From the NCBI GenBank assembly GCA_050184225.1, contig JBFXAN010000173.1, positions 1-13,651 of the forward strand: DNA of 13,651 bases, read 5' to 3'. Positions 1 through 7,987 of this stretch are shown here, piece after piece. The stretch is from JBFXAN01 sp050184225 (GTDB lineage: Bacteria > Chloroflexota > Dehalococcoidia > CAUJGQ01). A program made the position numbers and the translations under genes. Within the stretch, counting starts at the first letter, position 1. Each line of letters opens with the position of its first letter. The notes under the pieces were generated by a model, which ran no database searches, was not told the DNA's origin, and saw only the letters and a program-made list of their open reading frames with translations.

Positions 1-33
1 AATGGGCTGATGACGATCTGCCCTCACCCCCGG

Positions 34-61
34 CCCCTCTCCCGCTCGAGCGGGAGAGGGG
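34..61. repeat. Perfect 28-bp palindromic intergenic repeat
   Basis: The two 11-base arms, 34-44 (CCCCTCTCCCG) and 51-61 (CGGGAGAGGGG), flank the palindromic hexamer CTCGAG, so the whole 28 bases are self-complementary. The preceding C-rich run at 21-33 extends the element asymmetrically. There is no T-run on either side, so it is not a classical intrinsic terminator, although it could end or protect the transcript of a gene lying left of the window. C-rich elements of this form are common as dispersed intergenic repeats in many high-GC bacteria; that comparison is from memory. No second copy was seen in this window. Confidence 0.7.
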
Positions 62-105
62 AGCCTGACCGGCACGTCGCTCCGGAGATGGATTATGCGG
101 TGCTG

Positions 106-136
106 TTGGGGGGATTCTTCGTGCGGGGTGTATGAT
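106..136 (+). promoter_or_regulatory. Possible promoter of the hsdM operon
   Basis: TATGAT at 131-136 matches five of six positions of the sigma-70 -10 box. The best upstream partner is TTGGGG at 106-111, with a long 19-base spacer, so the -35 half is weak. Transcription would begin near 143, leaving a leader of about 40 bases before the preferred hsdM start. Treat as a candidate only. Confidence 0.3.
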
Positions 137-183
137 GCGGGGGCCGTGTGGAGCGGTTGATTTTGTGAGGTATGAGGGGCAGG

Positions 184-1782
184 ATGCCGCGGTTGAGCAA
201 GGTGGTACGGCAGGGGGAGACAGTCGGACGGCGCGGGGGCAGGGGTGAGAGCGGCGTGACCGGGGAGGCTGGGCTTAAGCAGCGGCTGTGGGGAATGGCG
301 GATGCGCTGCGGAACAATATGGATGCGGCCGAGTATAAGCATGTGGTGCTGGGGCTGATCTTTCTGAAGGACATCTCGGATGCGTTCGAGGCGCAGCACG
401 CTCGGCTTGAGGCGGAGAAGGAGGAGGGGGCGGACCCGGAGGACCCGGATGAGTATAAGGCGGCGGGGATCTTCTGGGTGCCGAGGGAGGCGCGATGGTC
501 GCATCTGAAGGCGAATGCGCCGCAGGCGACGATCGGGACGATCGTGGACGATGCGATGAGCGCGATTGAGGCGGACAATGAGTCATTGCGAGGTGTGCTG
601 CCGAAGGACTACGCGCGGCCGGGGCTGGACAAGCAGCGGTTGGGGCAGTTGATCAACCTCGTGAGCGACATTGGGCTGGGGAGTCCGGCGGACCGGGCGA
701 AGGACACCCTCGGGCGGGTGTACGAGTATTTCCTGGCGCAATTTGCGAGCGCGGAGGGGAAGAAGGGCGGGCAGTTTTACACGCCGTCGCATGTGGTGCG
801 GGCGCTGGTGGAGATGCTGGCGCCGTATCGGGGGCGGGTGTATGACCCGTGCTGCGGTTCCGGCGGGATGTTTGTGAGCAGCGAGAAGTTCATCGAATCG
901 CACAGCGGGCGGATCGGGGATATCTCGATCTACGGGCAGGAGTCGAACTATACGACCTGGCGGCTAGCGAAAATGAACCTGGCGATCCGGGGAATCGACG
1001 GGCAGATAGCGCACGGCGACACGTTTCACAACGACCGGCACCCAGACCTGAAGGCGGATTATGTGCTGGCGAACCCGCCGTTCAACGACAGCGACTGGCG
1101 GGGGGAGTTGTTGAAGGAGGACAAGCGGTGGGTGTATGGTGTGCCGCCGGCGAGCAACGCGAACTTTGCCTGGGTGCAGCATTTCATCTATCATCTGGCG
1201 CCGACGGGATTGGCAGGATTTGTGCTGGCGAACGGCTCGATGTCGTCGAACCAATCGGGGGAGGGGGAGATCCGGCGGAACATCGTCGAGGCGGACCTGG
1301 TGGACTGCATGGTGGCGCTGCCGGGGCAGTTGTTCTATGCGACGCAGATTCCGGTGTGCCTGTGGATCCTGGCGCGGGACAAGCGAAACGGTCGGTTTCG
1401 GGACCGGCGCGGGCAGACACTATTCATCGACGCACGCAAACTTGGCGTGATGTTGGATCGCGTGCATCGGGAGTTGAGCGACGGGGACATTGACAGGATT
1501 GCCGGCACGTACCATGCGTGGCGGGGCGATGCGGACGCGGGGCGCGAGTACGTCGATGTGCCCGGTTTCTGCAAGAGCGCGACCTTGGATGAGATCCGCG
1601 AGCATGGGCATGTGCTGACCCCAGGGCGGTATGTGGGCACGGAAGCAAGCGAGATGGATGATGAACCATTCGATGAGAAGATGAGGCGGCTGAGTAGACT
1701 GCTACACGATGAAATGGACCAGACGTCGCATCTGGATTCAATTATCCGCGCCAACCTGGAGGCATTCGGCTATGGCCGATAG
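184..1782 (+). CDS. hsdM: Type I restriction-modification DNA methyltransferase, M subunit
   Basis: This is the adenine N6-methyltransferase subunit, which with HsdS modifies the recognition site using S-adenosylmethionine and is also needed for restriction with HsdR. Numbering is from ATG 184 (532 residues). The HsdM_N helical domain lies at about 30-160. GGQFYTP at 195-201 is the usual entry to the catalytic domain, DPCCGSGGMF at 221-230 is the SAM-binding motif I, and ANPPFN at 296-301 is the catalytic N-P-P-F motif IV. Length is normal for the family. The start is uncertain: ATG 172 has no well-placed ribosome site, ATG 184 has GAGGGG ending four bases upstream, and GTG 256 would begin just before the conserved region. 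The Arg/Gly-rich leader of the longer forms is not conserved in character. The gene ends 11 bases inside hsdS. Confidence 0.95.
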   Translation: MPRLSKVVRQGETVGRRGGRGESGVTGEAGLKQRLWGMADALRNNMDAAEYKHVVLGLIFLKDISDAFEAQHARLEAEKEEGADPEDPDEYKAAGIFWVPREARWSHLKANAPQATIGTIVDDAMSAIEADNESLRGVLPKDYARPGLDKQRLGQLINLVSDIGLGSPADRAKDTLGRVYEYFLAQFASAEGKKGGQFYTPSHVVRALVEMLAPYRGRVYDPCCGSGGMFVSSEKFIESHSGRIGDISIYGQESNYTTWRLAKMNLAIRGIDGQIAHGDTFHNDRHPDLKADYVLANPPFNDSDWRGELLKEDKRWVYGVPPASNANFAWVQHFIYHLAPTGLAGFVLANGSMSSNQSGEGEIRRNIVEADLVDCMVALPGQLFYATQIPVCLWILARDKRNGRFRDRRGQTLFIDARKLGVMLDRVHRELSDGDIDRIAGTYHAWRGDADAGREYVDVPGFCKSATLDEIREHGHVLTPGRYVGTEASEMDDEPFDEKMRRLSRLLHDEMDQTSHLDSIIRANLEAFGYGR

Positions 1783-3145
1783 CCCCAATGATTCAGAAAC
1801 CACAAACATAGTGCTTCCTACATGGTGGAAGGATCTGCCGCCAGAGTGGACGTGGCATCCGCTTGATGACATCTGTATAGAGGTAGTCGACTGTCCGCAC
1901 TCAACTCCTCCAGTAGTTGAAGAAGGCTCTTACTTGATGGCGCGGACCTCGGACATAGTCGACGGAATATTTAGAGTGGACCTCGCACGAAGGGTTTCGG
2001 AGTCAACCTATCACGAACGCATCAAGCGAGCGGAGCCAAGGCACGGTGACATTCTGTACAGCCGCGAGGGTACGTACTTTGGACTTGCAGCCGAAGTGCC
2101 CCCTGACACCAAAGTGTGCCTTGGGCAGCGAATGGTATTGCTTCGCCCCGATCCAAGCCAAGTACATCCAACGTATTTGCGCTTTTGGCTGAATAGCAAT
2201 CAGATGCAGTCTCATATCCATGGACACCGAGATGGTTCCGTTGCGGAGAGATTTAATCTGCCGACGATTCGACGATTGCCCATCTGCATTCCAGACCTGC
2301 ATCAGCAACAAAGCATCGTCACAATCCTCGGCGCGTTGGATGACAAGATCGAGTTGAACCGGCGGATGAACGAGACGCTGGAGGCGATGGCGCGGGCAAT
2401 CTTTAGGTCGTGGTTCGTAGACTTCGATCCGGTGCGGGCGAAGGCCGAGGGGCGGGAGACCGGACTGCCAGCAGATGTGGCCGATCTCTTTCCGAACTCG
2501 TTTGAAGCGTCGGAGTTGGGAGAGATACCGGCGGGTTGGGGTTGCGTACCCCTTCCGCAGATTGTTGACGTGAATCCTCCCCGATCACTTCGACGTGCCG
2601 AACCGGCACCATACCTCGACATGGCGAACATGCCAGCCGCTACTCATGCGCCGACGAGTTGGAGTGAACGTCGGTTTGGTTCGGGAACACGGTTTACCAA
2701 TGGCGACACGCTGCTCGCCCGCATCACACCATGCCTTGAAAACGGAAAGACAGCTTGGGTTGACTTTCTCGGTGAAGGCCAAGTTGGTTGGGGGTCTACC
2801 GAGTACATCGTGCTGAGGCCGAAGCCGCCGATACCAACAGTGTTTGGTTACTGCCTCGCTCGAAGTGCCGAGTTCAGGGAATTCGCGATTCAGAGTATGA
2901 CAGGGTCTAGCGGGCGCCAACGGGTACCGGTGGATGCGCTGAGGCAGTATTTGCTGGCTGCGCCGCCCGAACCGATAGCTCGGCGCTTCGGAGAGATTGT
3001 GGAACTAGTGCTCGCCAGAGTAAGCAGTGCAGTATCTGAGTCACGCACGCTTGCTGCCATCCGCGACACGCTGCTGCCGAAGTTGCTGTCCGGCGAGATA
3101 CGGGTGGGCGAGGCGGAGCGCCTGATGGTCAGGACCGGCGTATGA
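1772..3145 (+). CDS. hsdS: Type I restriction-modification specificity subunit S
   Basis: HsdS binds the bipartite DNA target and bridges two HsdM subunits. The predicted protein has 457 residues. Target recognition domain 1 covers about 20-175 (YSREGTYFG at 96-104, CLGQRMVLLRP at 116-126). The central coupling helices cover about 175-225 (DDKIELNRRMNETLEAMA, RSWFVDFDPV). Domain 2 runs about 245-395, and the distal helical repeat (ETLEAMA-like RTLAAIRDTLLPKLLSGEI) covers 425-443. The start is ATG 1772, with GGAGG at 1758-1762 nine bases upstream; an in-frame ATG at 1709 lies inside hsdM and lacks such a site. The domain 1 coding sequence has much lower GC at third positions than the central helices, suggesting recognition domain exchange. 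The stop overlaps the next start as ATGA. Confidence 0.95.
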   Translation: MADSPNDSETTNIVLPTWWKDLPPEWTWHPLDDICIEVVDCPHSTPPVVEEGSYLMARTSDIVDGIFRVDLARRVSESTYHERIKRAEPRHGDILYSREGTYFGLAAEVPPDTKVCLGQRMVLLRPDPSQVHPTYLRFWLNSNQMQSHIHGHRDGSVAERFNLPTIRRLPICIPDLHQQQSIVTILGALDDKIELNRRMNETLEAMARAIFRSWFVDFDPVRAKAEGRETGLPADVADLFPNSFEASELGEIPAGWGCVPLPQIVDVNPPRSLRRAEPAPYLDMANMPAATHAPTSWSERRFGSGTRFTNGDTLLARITPCLENGKTAWVDFLGEGQVGWGSTEYIVLRPKPPIPTVFGYCLARSAEFREFAIQSMTGSSGRQRVPVDALRQYLLAAPPEPIARRFGEIVELVLARVSSAVSESRTLAAIRDTLLPKLLSGEIRVGEAERLMVRTGV

Positions 3146-3852
3146 GTGACGCGGTGAATATCTATTGTGATGAGAGCGGGCATCTGCCGAATGACCGTCT
3201 GCCGGCGATGGTGCTGGGGGCCGTGTGGTGTCCGGCGGAGAAAGCACGCGAGATCGCGGTGCGGTTGCGGGAGATCAAGGCACGACACGGGCATCCAGCT
3301 TCGTTCGAGTTGAAGTGGTCGAAGGTTTCGCCGTCGGGGAAGCAGTTCTATCTCGACGTGATCGACTACTTCTTCGACGACGACGACCTTCATGCCCGCG
3401 CGCTGGTGGTGCCGGACAAGAGCAAACTCGACCACGAGCGGTTCAACCAGGATCACGACACCTGGTATTACAAGATGTATTTTGAGTTGCTTCATGTGCT
3501 GCTGAAGCCGGACGGTTGTTATCGGATCTATGTGGACATCAAGGACACGAAGGGCGCGCGCAAGGTGGCGAAGCTGCACGATGTGCTGGCGAACAGCGTC
3601 TACGACTTCCGCCGCGAGATCGTGGAGCGAGTGCAGACGGTGCGCTCCCACGAGGTAGAGCAACTCCAACTCGCAGACCTAATTATTGGAGCGGTGGGCT
3701 ATGCGAACCGCGGGTTGACCGAGAATGCGGGCAAGGTCGCGGTGGTGGAGCGCATCCGCAAGCGCTCCGGTTATGAACTTACGCGCTCGACGCTGCTGCG
3801 TGAGGAGAAACTCAACGTGTTCCGCTGGCGTCCGCAAGGGGCGCATGGATGA
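3142..3852 (+). CDS. DUF3800 family protein, putative RNase H-fold accessory protein
   Basis: A 236-residue soluble protein with the hallmarks of DUF3800: an N-terminal YCDESG (residues 8-13), ELKWSK at 56-61, DIKDTKG at 132-138 and a late QLADLIIGA at 176-184. The acids D10, D132 and D179 sit where an RNase H-like fold would place its metal ligands, so a nuclease-like role is plausible. This is inference, as the biochemical function of the family is not settled to my knowledge. ATG 3142 overlaps the hsdS stop by four bases (ATGA) and has AGGA at 3131-3134, seven bases upstream, so translation is probably coupled to hsdS. DUF3800 genes recur beside defence genes and in mobile DNA, and the placement inside a Type I locus fits an accessory or modulating role. 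Base use resembles hsdM rather than the AT-richer recognition domains. Confidence 0.85.
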   Translation: MSDAVNIYCDESGHLPNDRLPAMVLGAVWCPAEKAREIAVRLREIKARHGHPASFELKWSKVSPSGKQFYLDVIDYFFDDDDLHARALVVPDKSKLDHERFNQDHDTWYYKMYFELLHVLLKPDGCYRIYVDIKDTKGARKVAKLHDVLANSVYDFRREIVERVQTVRSHEVEQLQLADLIIGAVGYANRGLTENAGKVAVVERIRKRSGYELTRSTLLREEKLNVFRWRPQGAHG

Positions 3853-4355
3853 GTGATCCGGCCGACTGGCTCCCGTCACTGGTTCGGCTCGAAGAGTACG
3901 GAGGGGATTGGCGGCAGTATATCGATGCCGTGTATGCCGTGTTCGAGCGGGACTTCATACAGAACCTGCTGCTCCTTCAGGGCAAGCCTGTTCGCTATCG
4001 GTGGCGGGACAGAGGTCAGGATCCACCAGAGCAGAAGGCAAGCACATTCTGGCACGTCGTGACTGCCGGCGGGCCAGACATTGACCGCCTGCCCGACCTA
4101 CGACGTTGCGAACGAATCGGCTGGATCTGCGCCATGATCGCGGCTGCTGGATCGGGCGGCGTGAATGCGTGGGTAACTGACGATAGGGGCGAACGGAGGG
4201 TCTTGATTGCTTTGCCGGATTTCAGCCACGTCGTTGTGCTTGCCGATCGCGACTCGTATGTGTTGCTGGTGACCTCGTATCCGATTGAGGAGGAGCGACG
4301 GCGCCAGCGATTTCGGGCGGAGTTCGAAGCGTGGACGAAGGGAAAAAGAAGCTGA
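3849..4355 (+). CDS. Uncharacterised 168-residue protein, possible colicin-D/EndoU-like nuclease domain
   Basis: Function is not recognised with certainty. The protein is soluble, without signal or membrane segments. Its middle and end carry FWHVVTAGG (67-75), LRRCERIGW (84-92), a strand pair RVLIALPDFSHVVVLADR (117-134), then YVLLVTSYPIEEERRRQ (137-153) and a basic C-terminal helix. This order (W-H, then R-R-C-E-R-I, then the VVL / LLVTSYP hairpin and an Arg-rich helix) resembles small RNase-type domains of the Barnase/EndoU/colicin D-E5/RelE-like group. The resemblance is from memory of motif style only. H69, R85, R86, R89 and T142/S143 are candidate active-site residues. ATG 3849 overlaps the DUF3800 stop by four bases, with AAGGGG at 3836-3841 as ribosome site, so it belongs to the hsdMS transcript. 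No obvious antitoxin partner is present unless the upstream DUF3800 protein or HsdS serves. Confidence 0.8.
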   Translation: MSDPADWLPSLVRLEEYGGDWRQYIDAVYAVFERDFIQNLLLLQGKPVRYRWRDRGQDPPEQKASTFWHVVTAGGPDIDRLPDLRRCERIGWICAMIAAAGSGGVNAWVTDDRGERRVLIALPDFSHVVVLADRDSYVLLVTSYPIEEERRRQRFRAEFEAWTKGKRS

Positions 4356-4406
4356 CGCCGCCCGGAGGGACGACGCCGGTGCTCTTTCCACGCATGGTAG
4401 ATGAGC

Positions 4407-4443
4407 TTTACATATTGTCAAATGTCAAGATGATCGTGTCAAA
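4407..4443 (+). promoter_or_regulatory. Candidate hsdR promoter overlapped by TGTCAA direct repeats
   Basis: The 228 bases between the 168-codon gene and hsdR hold TTTACA (4407-4412, five of six -35 positions) and GATGAT (4429-4434, four of six -10 positions) separated by 16 bases. Three copies of TGTCAA start at 4416, 4423 and 4437, that is at steps of one and two units of seven bases, running from the spacer past the -10. This arrangement is what an operator would look like, and it would allow hsdR to be expressed separately from the methyltransferase genes. The local sequence is AT-richer than its surroundings. No clear intrinsic terminator precedes it, so read-through from the upstream genes is also possible. 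Confidence 0.35.
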
Positions 4444-4583
4444 GTCAGTGCGACGCATTGGGGTGGGTGTGGTGTGATGGTTCGCTGATCGCCTCGATCA
4501 GCCTCTCACACAGGCGCACGTTTTCGTGGCATTCCGCTGGGTGTTGGTGTGTAGTTATGCAGCCCCCAGAAGTGAGGCGAGCG

Positions 4584-7500
4584 ATGGCCTTTAGCGAATC
4601 TGATGTGGAGGATGCGGCGCTCGCATGGCTGGAAGGTTTGGGATACGAGGTACTGCCGGGCGCCGCGCTCTCTCCCGGTGGATTTGAGCCGGAACGACTT
4701 GAGTATGGAACCGTTGTGCTCGAGCGCCGACTGCGTTCAGCGCTGGTGCGGCTGAACCCAGACGTGCCCATTGAGGCGGTAGAGGCAGCGTTCAACTCGC
4801 TCACGCGTATCGACACACCGATGTTGAGTGCGCGGAACCATGTGGTGCACCGGATGCTCGTGGAGGGTGTAACGGCAGAGTACCGGCGCGCGGACGGTTC
4901 GATTGCCGGGACTCAGGTTCGGGTGTTGGACTTTGATACGCCAGAAAGGAATGACTGGCTGGCGGTCAACCAGTTCACGGTAGTGGAGAACCAGCGGACA
5001 CGGCGGGCGGACGTGGTGCTATTCGTGAATGGGCTGCCACTGGCGCTCATCGAATTGAAGAATGCCGCGGATGAGGACGCGACGATCTGGACGGCGTTCC
5101 AGCAACTCCAGACGTATCAGATCGAGATTCCGTCGCTGTTTAGCTACAACGACGCCTTGGTGATTTCCGATGGCGTGCAGGCGCGCGTTGGAGCGCTCGA
5201 CGCGGGGCGAGAGTGGTTCAAGCCGTGGCGGACGATACGTGGCGGTGAAGATGCCGATCCGCACCTGCCTGAGCTGCAGGTGGTGCTGGAGGGGGTGTTC
5301 GATCGGCAGCGGTTTCTGGAGTTGGTGCGGTCGTTCATTGTATTCGAGGACATGGGTGGTGGCGCGCTGGTCAAGAAGATGGCCGGTTACCACCAGTTCC
5401 ATGCGGTGAACGTGGCGGTGGAGGAGACGATCCGGGCGTCGCAAATGGGGACTGCGGAGGGGATCGCGGAGTCGCGGGGGCGGTATTCAGCGGGGCCGCA
5501 ACCGGGCAGTGAGCCGGGGGATCGCCGAGCCGGGGTGGTGTGGCACACACAGGGGTCGGGCAAGAGCCTGACAATGGCGTTCTACGCGGGACGGGTGATC
5601 CGGCATCCCGCTATGGAGAACCCGACGATCGTGGTGCTGACCGACCGGAACGACCTGGACGACCAGCTATTTGGGACATTTGCGCGGTGTCGAGATCTGC
5701 TGCGACAAGATCCAGTGCAAGCGGTGAGCCGGGCGGACCTGCGACGACTGCTGAATGTGTCGGCGGGCGGCGTGGTGTTCACGACGATTCAGAAGTTCTT
5801 CCCCGAGGAGAAGGGCGATCGGCATCCGGTGCTGTCGGAGCGACGGAACATCGTCGTGATCGCGGATGAGGCGCACCGGAGCCAGTATGACTTCATCGAC
5901 GGCTACGCGCGGAATATGCGGGACGCGCTGCCGAACGCCTCGTTCATCGCGTTCACAGGGACGCCGATCGAGCGGACGGATGCAAATACGCGGTCGGTGT
6001 TCGGCGACTACATCAGCGTCTATGACATCCAGCGGGCGGTGGTGGATGGGGCGACGGTGCCGATCTACTACGAGAGCCGTCTGCCCAAGCTGGCGTTGGA
6101 CGAAGGGGAGCGGCCGACGATCGACCCGGACTTCGAAGAGGTGACCGAAGGGGAGGAAATCGAGCGCAAGGAGAAGCTGAAGTCAAAGTGGGCGCAACAG
6201 GAGCAGCTGGTCGGCTCGGAGAAGCGGCTGAAGCTGGTGGCGCGCGATCTGGTGGAGCACTTCGAAGAACGCCTGGCGACGATGGCTGGCAAGGCGTTGG
6301 TGGTATGTATGAGCCGCCGGATCTGCGTGGACCTGTATCGGGAGATCGTCGCGCTGCGACCGGAGTGGGGTGGCGAGACCGACGACGAGGGCGCGATCAA
6401 GGTCGTGTTGACGGGGTCAGCCGCCGATCCGCCCGCGTGGCAGCAGCACATCCGAAGCAAGAGCCGACGGGAGGCATTGGCGAAGCGGTTTCGAAATCCG
6501 AACGACCCGTTCAAGATCGTGATCGTGCGGGACATGTGGCTGACGGGTTTCGATGCGCCGAGCCTGCACACGATGTATTTGGACAAGCCGATGCGCGGGC
6601 ATGGCTTGATGCAGGCGATCGCGCGGGTGAACCGCGTCTTTCGGGACAAGCCCGGCGGCCTGGTCGTAGATTACCTGGGACTGGCGGATGAGTTACGTCA
6701 GGCGCTGGTGACGTACACCGAGAGCGGTGGAACTGGACAGACGGCTCTCGATCAGGAAGAGGCCGTCGCAGCGATGCGCCAACATTACGAGATCTGTCTC
6801 GGGCTGTTCCATCGCTTCGACTGGTCGAAGTGGATATCAGGAACCGCACGAGAACGGCTGTCGCTGCTGCCGGCGGCGCAGGAGCACATTCTCGCCCAAG
6901 TCGATGGCAAGGAGCGTCTTCAGCGTGCGGTTACTGAACTGTCGCGGTGGTTCGCACTCGCTGTACCGCATGATGAAGCAATCCGCATTCGGGATGATGT
7001 CGGGTTCTTTCAGGCTGTGCGGGCGGTTCTGTCGAAGGGCCTCTCGGGCGAGCGGAAGTCAGACGCAGAGCTTGACCATGCGATTCGGCAGATCGTGTCG
7101 AAGGCGATGGTTTCAGACGAGATCATCGACATATTCGCCGCGGCGGGCCTGCCGAAGCCGGATGCCTCGATTCTGTCTGATGAGTTCTTGGCGGACGTCC
7201 GCGCTATGCCGCAGCGGAACCTCGCAGTCGAGATGTTGCGGAAGTTGCTGTTGGGCGAGATCAAGGTACGGGGCCAGCGAAACGTGGTCCAAGCACGGTC
7301 CTTCGCGGAGTTGCTCGATCAGGCGGTCCGGCGTTATCAGAGTCGAGCCATTGAGACGGCGCAAGTAATCGAGGAGTTGATCGCGCTCGCCAAGGAGATG
7401 CGGGAGGCGAACGCGCGGGGCGAGGCTCTGGGGCTTTCCGACGAAGAGCTTGCGTTCTATGACGCGCTTGAGACGAACGACAGTGCGGTAGAAGTCCTCG

Positions 7501-7724
7501 GCGAGCCGGCACTCGCGGCGTTGGCACGAGAGATTGCGGTCGCGGTGCGGAAGAACGCCACGATCGACTGGACGCTTCGGGAAAATGTGCGGGCACAGCT
7601 GCGGGTGGTGGTCAAGCGCATCCTTCGCAGGCATGGATATCCACCGGATCTTCAGGAACAAGCAACCAAGATGGTGCTTGAGCAGGCGGAAGCGTTGGCG
7701 GATTCCTGGGCGGCGAGCATGTGA
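4584..7724 (+). CDS. hsdR: Type I restriction endonuclease, R (translocase/nuclease) subunit
   Basis: HsdR translocates unmodified DNA with ATP and cuts it at a distance, acting with HsdM and HsdS. Numbering is from ATG 4584 (1046 residues). The N-terminal nuclease shows D143, then E157-L-K159 (ADVVLF and LIELKN), the PD-(D/E)xK arrangement. The SF2 motor has Walker A TQGSGKS with K327, DEAH at 428-431, TGTP at 458-461 and the motif VI segment QAIARVNR at 677-684. The C-terminal part, about 760-1046, is the helical region that contacts the methyltransferase. All key residues are present, so the gene looks active. ATG 4584 has GAGG at 4574-4577, six bases upstream, and is followed at once by conserved sequence. 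In-frame ATGs at 4458 and 4557 would add up to 42 non-conserved residues and lack a good ribosome site. Length is typical for the family. Confidence 0.96.
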   Translation: MAFSESDVEDAALAWLEGLGYEVLPGAALSPGGFEPERLEYGTVVLERRLRSALVRLNPDVPIEAVEAAFNSLTRIDTPMLSARNHVVHRMLVEGVTAEYRRADGSIAGTQVRVLDFDTPERNDWLAVNQFTVVENQRTRRADVVLFVNGLPLALIELKNAADEDATIWTAFQQLQTYQIEIPSLFSYNDALVISDGVQARVGALDAGREWFKPWRTIRGGEDADPHLPELQVVLEGVFDRQRFLELVRSFIVFEDMGGGALVKKMAGYHQFHAVNVAVEETIRASQMGTAEGIAESRGRYSAGPQPGSEPGDRRAGVVWHTQGSGKSLTMAFYAGRVIRHPAMENPTIVVLTDRNDLDDQLFGTFARCRDLLRQDPVQAVSRADLRRLLNVSAGGVVFTTIQKFFPEEKGDRHPVLSERRNIVVIADEAHRSQYDFIDGYARNMRDALPNASFIAFTGTPIERTDANTRSVFGDYISVYDIQRAVVDGATVPIYYESRLPKLALDEGERPTIDPDFEEVTEGEEIERKEKLKSKWAQQEQLVGSEKRLKLVARDLVEHFEERLATMAGKALVVCMSRRICVDLYREIVALRPEWGGETDDEGAIKVVLTGSAADPPAWQQHIRSKSRREALAKRFRNPNDPFKIVIVRDMWLTGFDAPSLHTMYLDKPMRGHGLMQAIARVNRVFRDKPGGLVVDYLGLADELRQALVTYTESGGTGQTALDQEEAVAAMRQHYEICLGLFHRFDWSKWISGTARERLSLLPAAQEHILAQVDGKERLQRAVTELSRWFALAVPHDEAIRIRDDVGFFQAVRAVLSKGLSGERKSDAELDHAIRQIVSKAMVSDEIIDIFAAAGLPKPDASILSDEFLADVRAMPQRNLAVEMLRKLLLGEIKVRGQRNVVQARSFAELLDQAVRRYQSRAIETAQVIEELIALAKEMREANARGEALGLSDEELAFYDALETNDSAVEVLGEPALAALAREIAVAVRKNATIDWTLRENVRAQLRVVVKRILRRHGYPPDLQEQATKMVLEQAEALADSWAASM

Positions 7725-7891
7725 GGGTTTGGCCTACGAACCCCAAAACTCTCCGTAAGTTCAGTGCAGTGAAATACAGGGGGTCTATGCACGTGGTTAT
7801 TTTGCCAGCGAGCCGATCTCTAAAATACTGACACTCGGATCACAAGAATATTCCGAATGAGAGACGCGGTTGCGATGCTGCGAAACGTGGC

Positions 7892-7935
7892 GCCGCCCTC
7901 GTCATGATATCGGACCCGGTCGCGACGAGGGCGGC
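7892..7935. terminator. Stem-loop between convergent genes, probable bidirectional terminator
   Basis: Perfect 12-base arms, GCCGCCCTCGTC at 7892-7903 and GACGAGGGCGGC at 7924-7935, enclose a 20-base loop. It lies between the end of hsdR (plus) and the end of the SRPBCC gene (minus), the expected place for a shared terminator or an mRNA 3'-end stabiliser. There is no strong T-run on either strand, so termination would have to rely on the stem or on another factor. The rest of 7725-7987 holds no gene that I can support. Confidence 0.5.
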
Positions 7936-7987
7936 ACTAAAGCTGGTACGCCACTCTAGCGCGTGGCAGTCATGAGGCGAGCCCTGA

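Noticed and set aside
4458..4583. Upstream in-frame starts of hsdR
   Set aside because: The extra residues (up to 42) show no conserved character, while ATG 4584 has a well-spaced GAGG.
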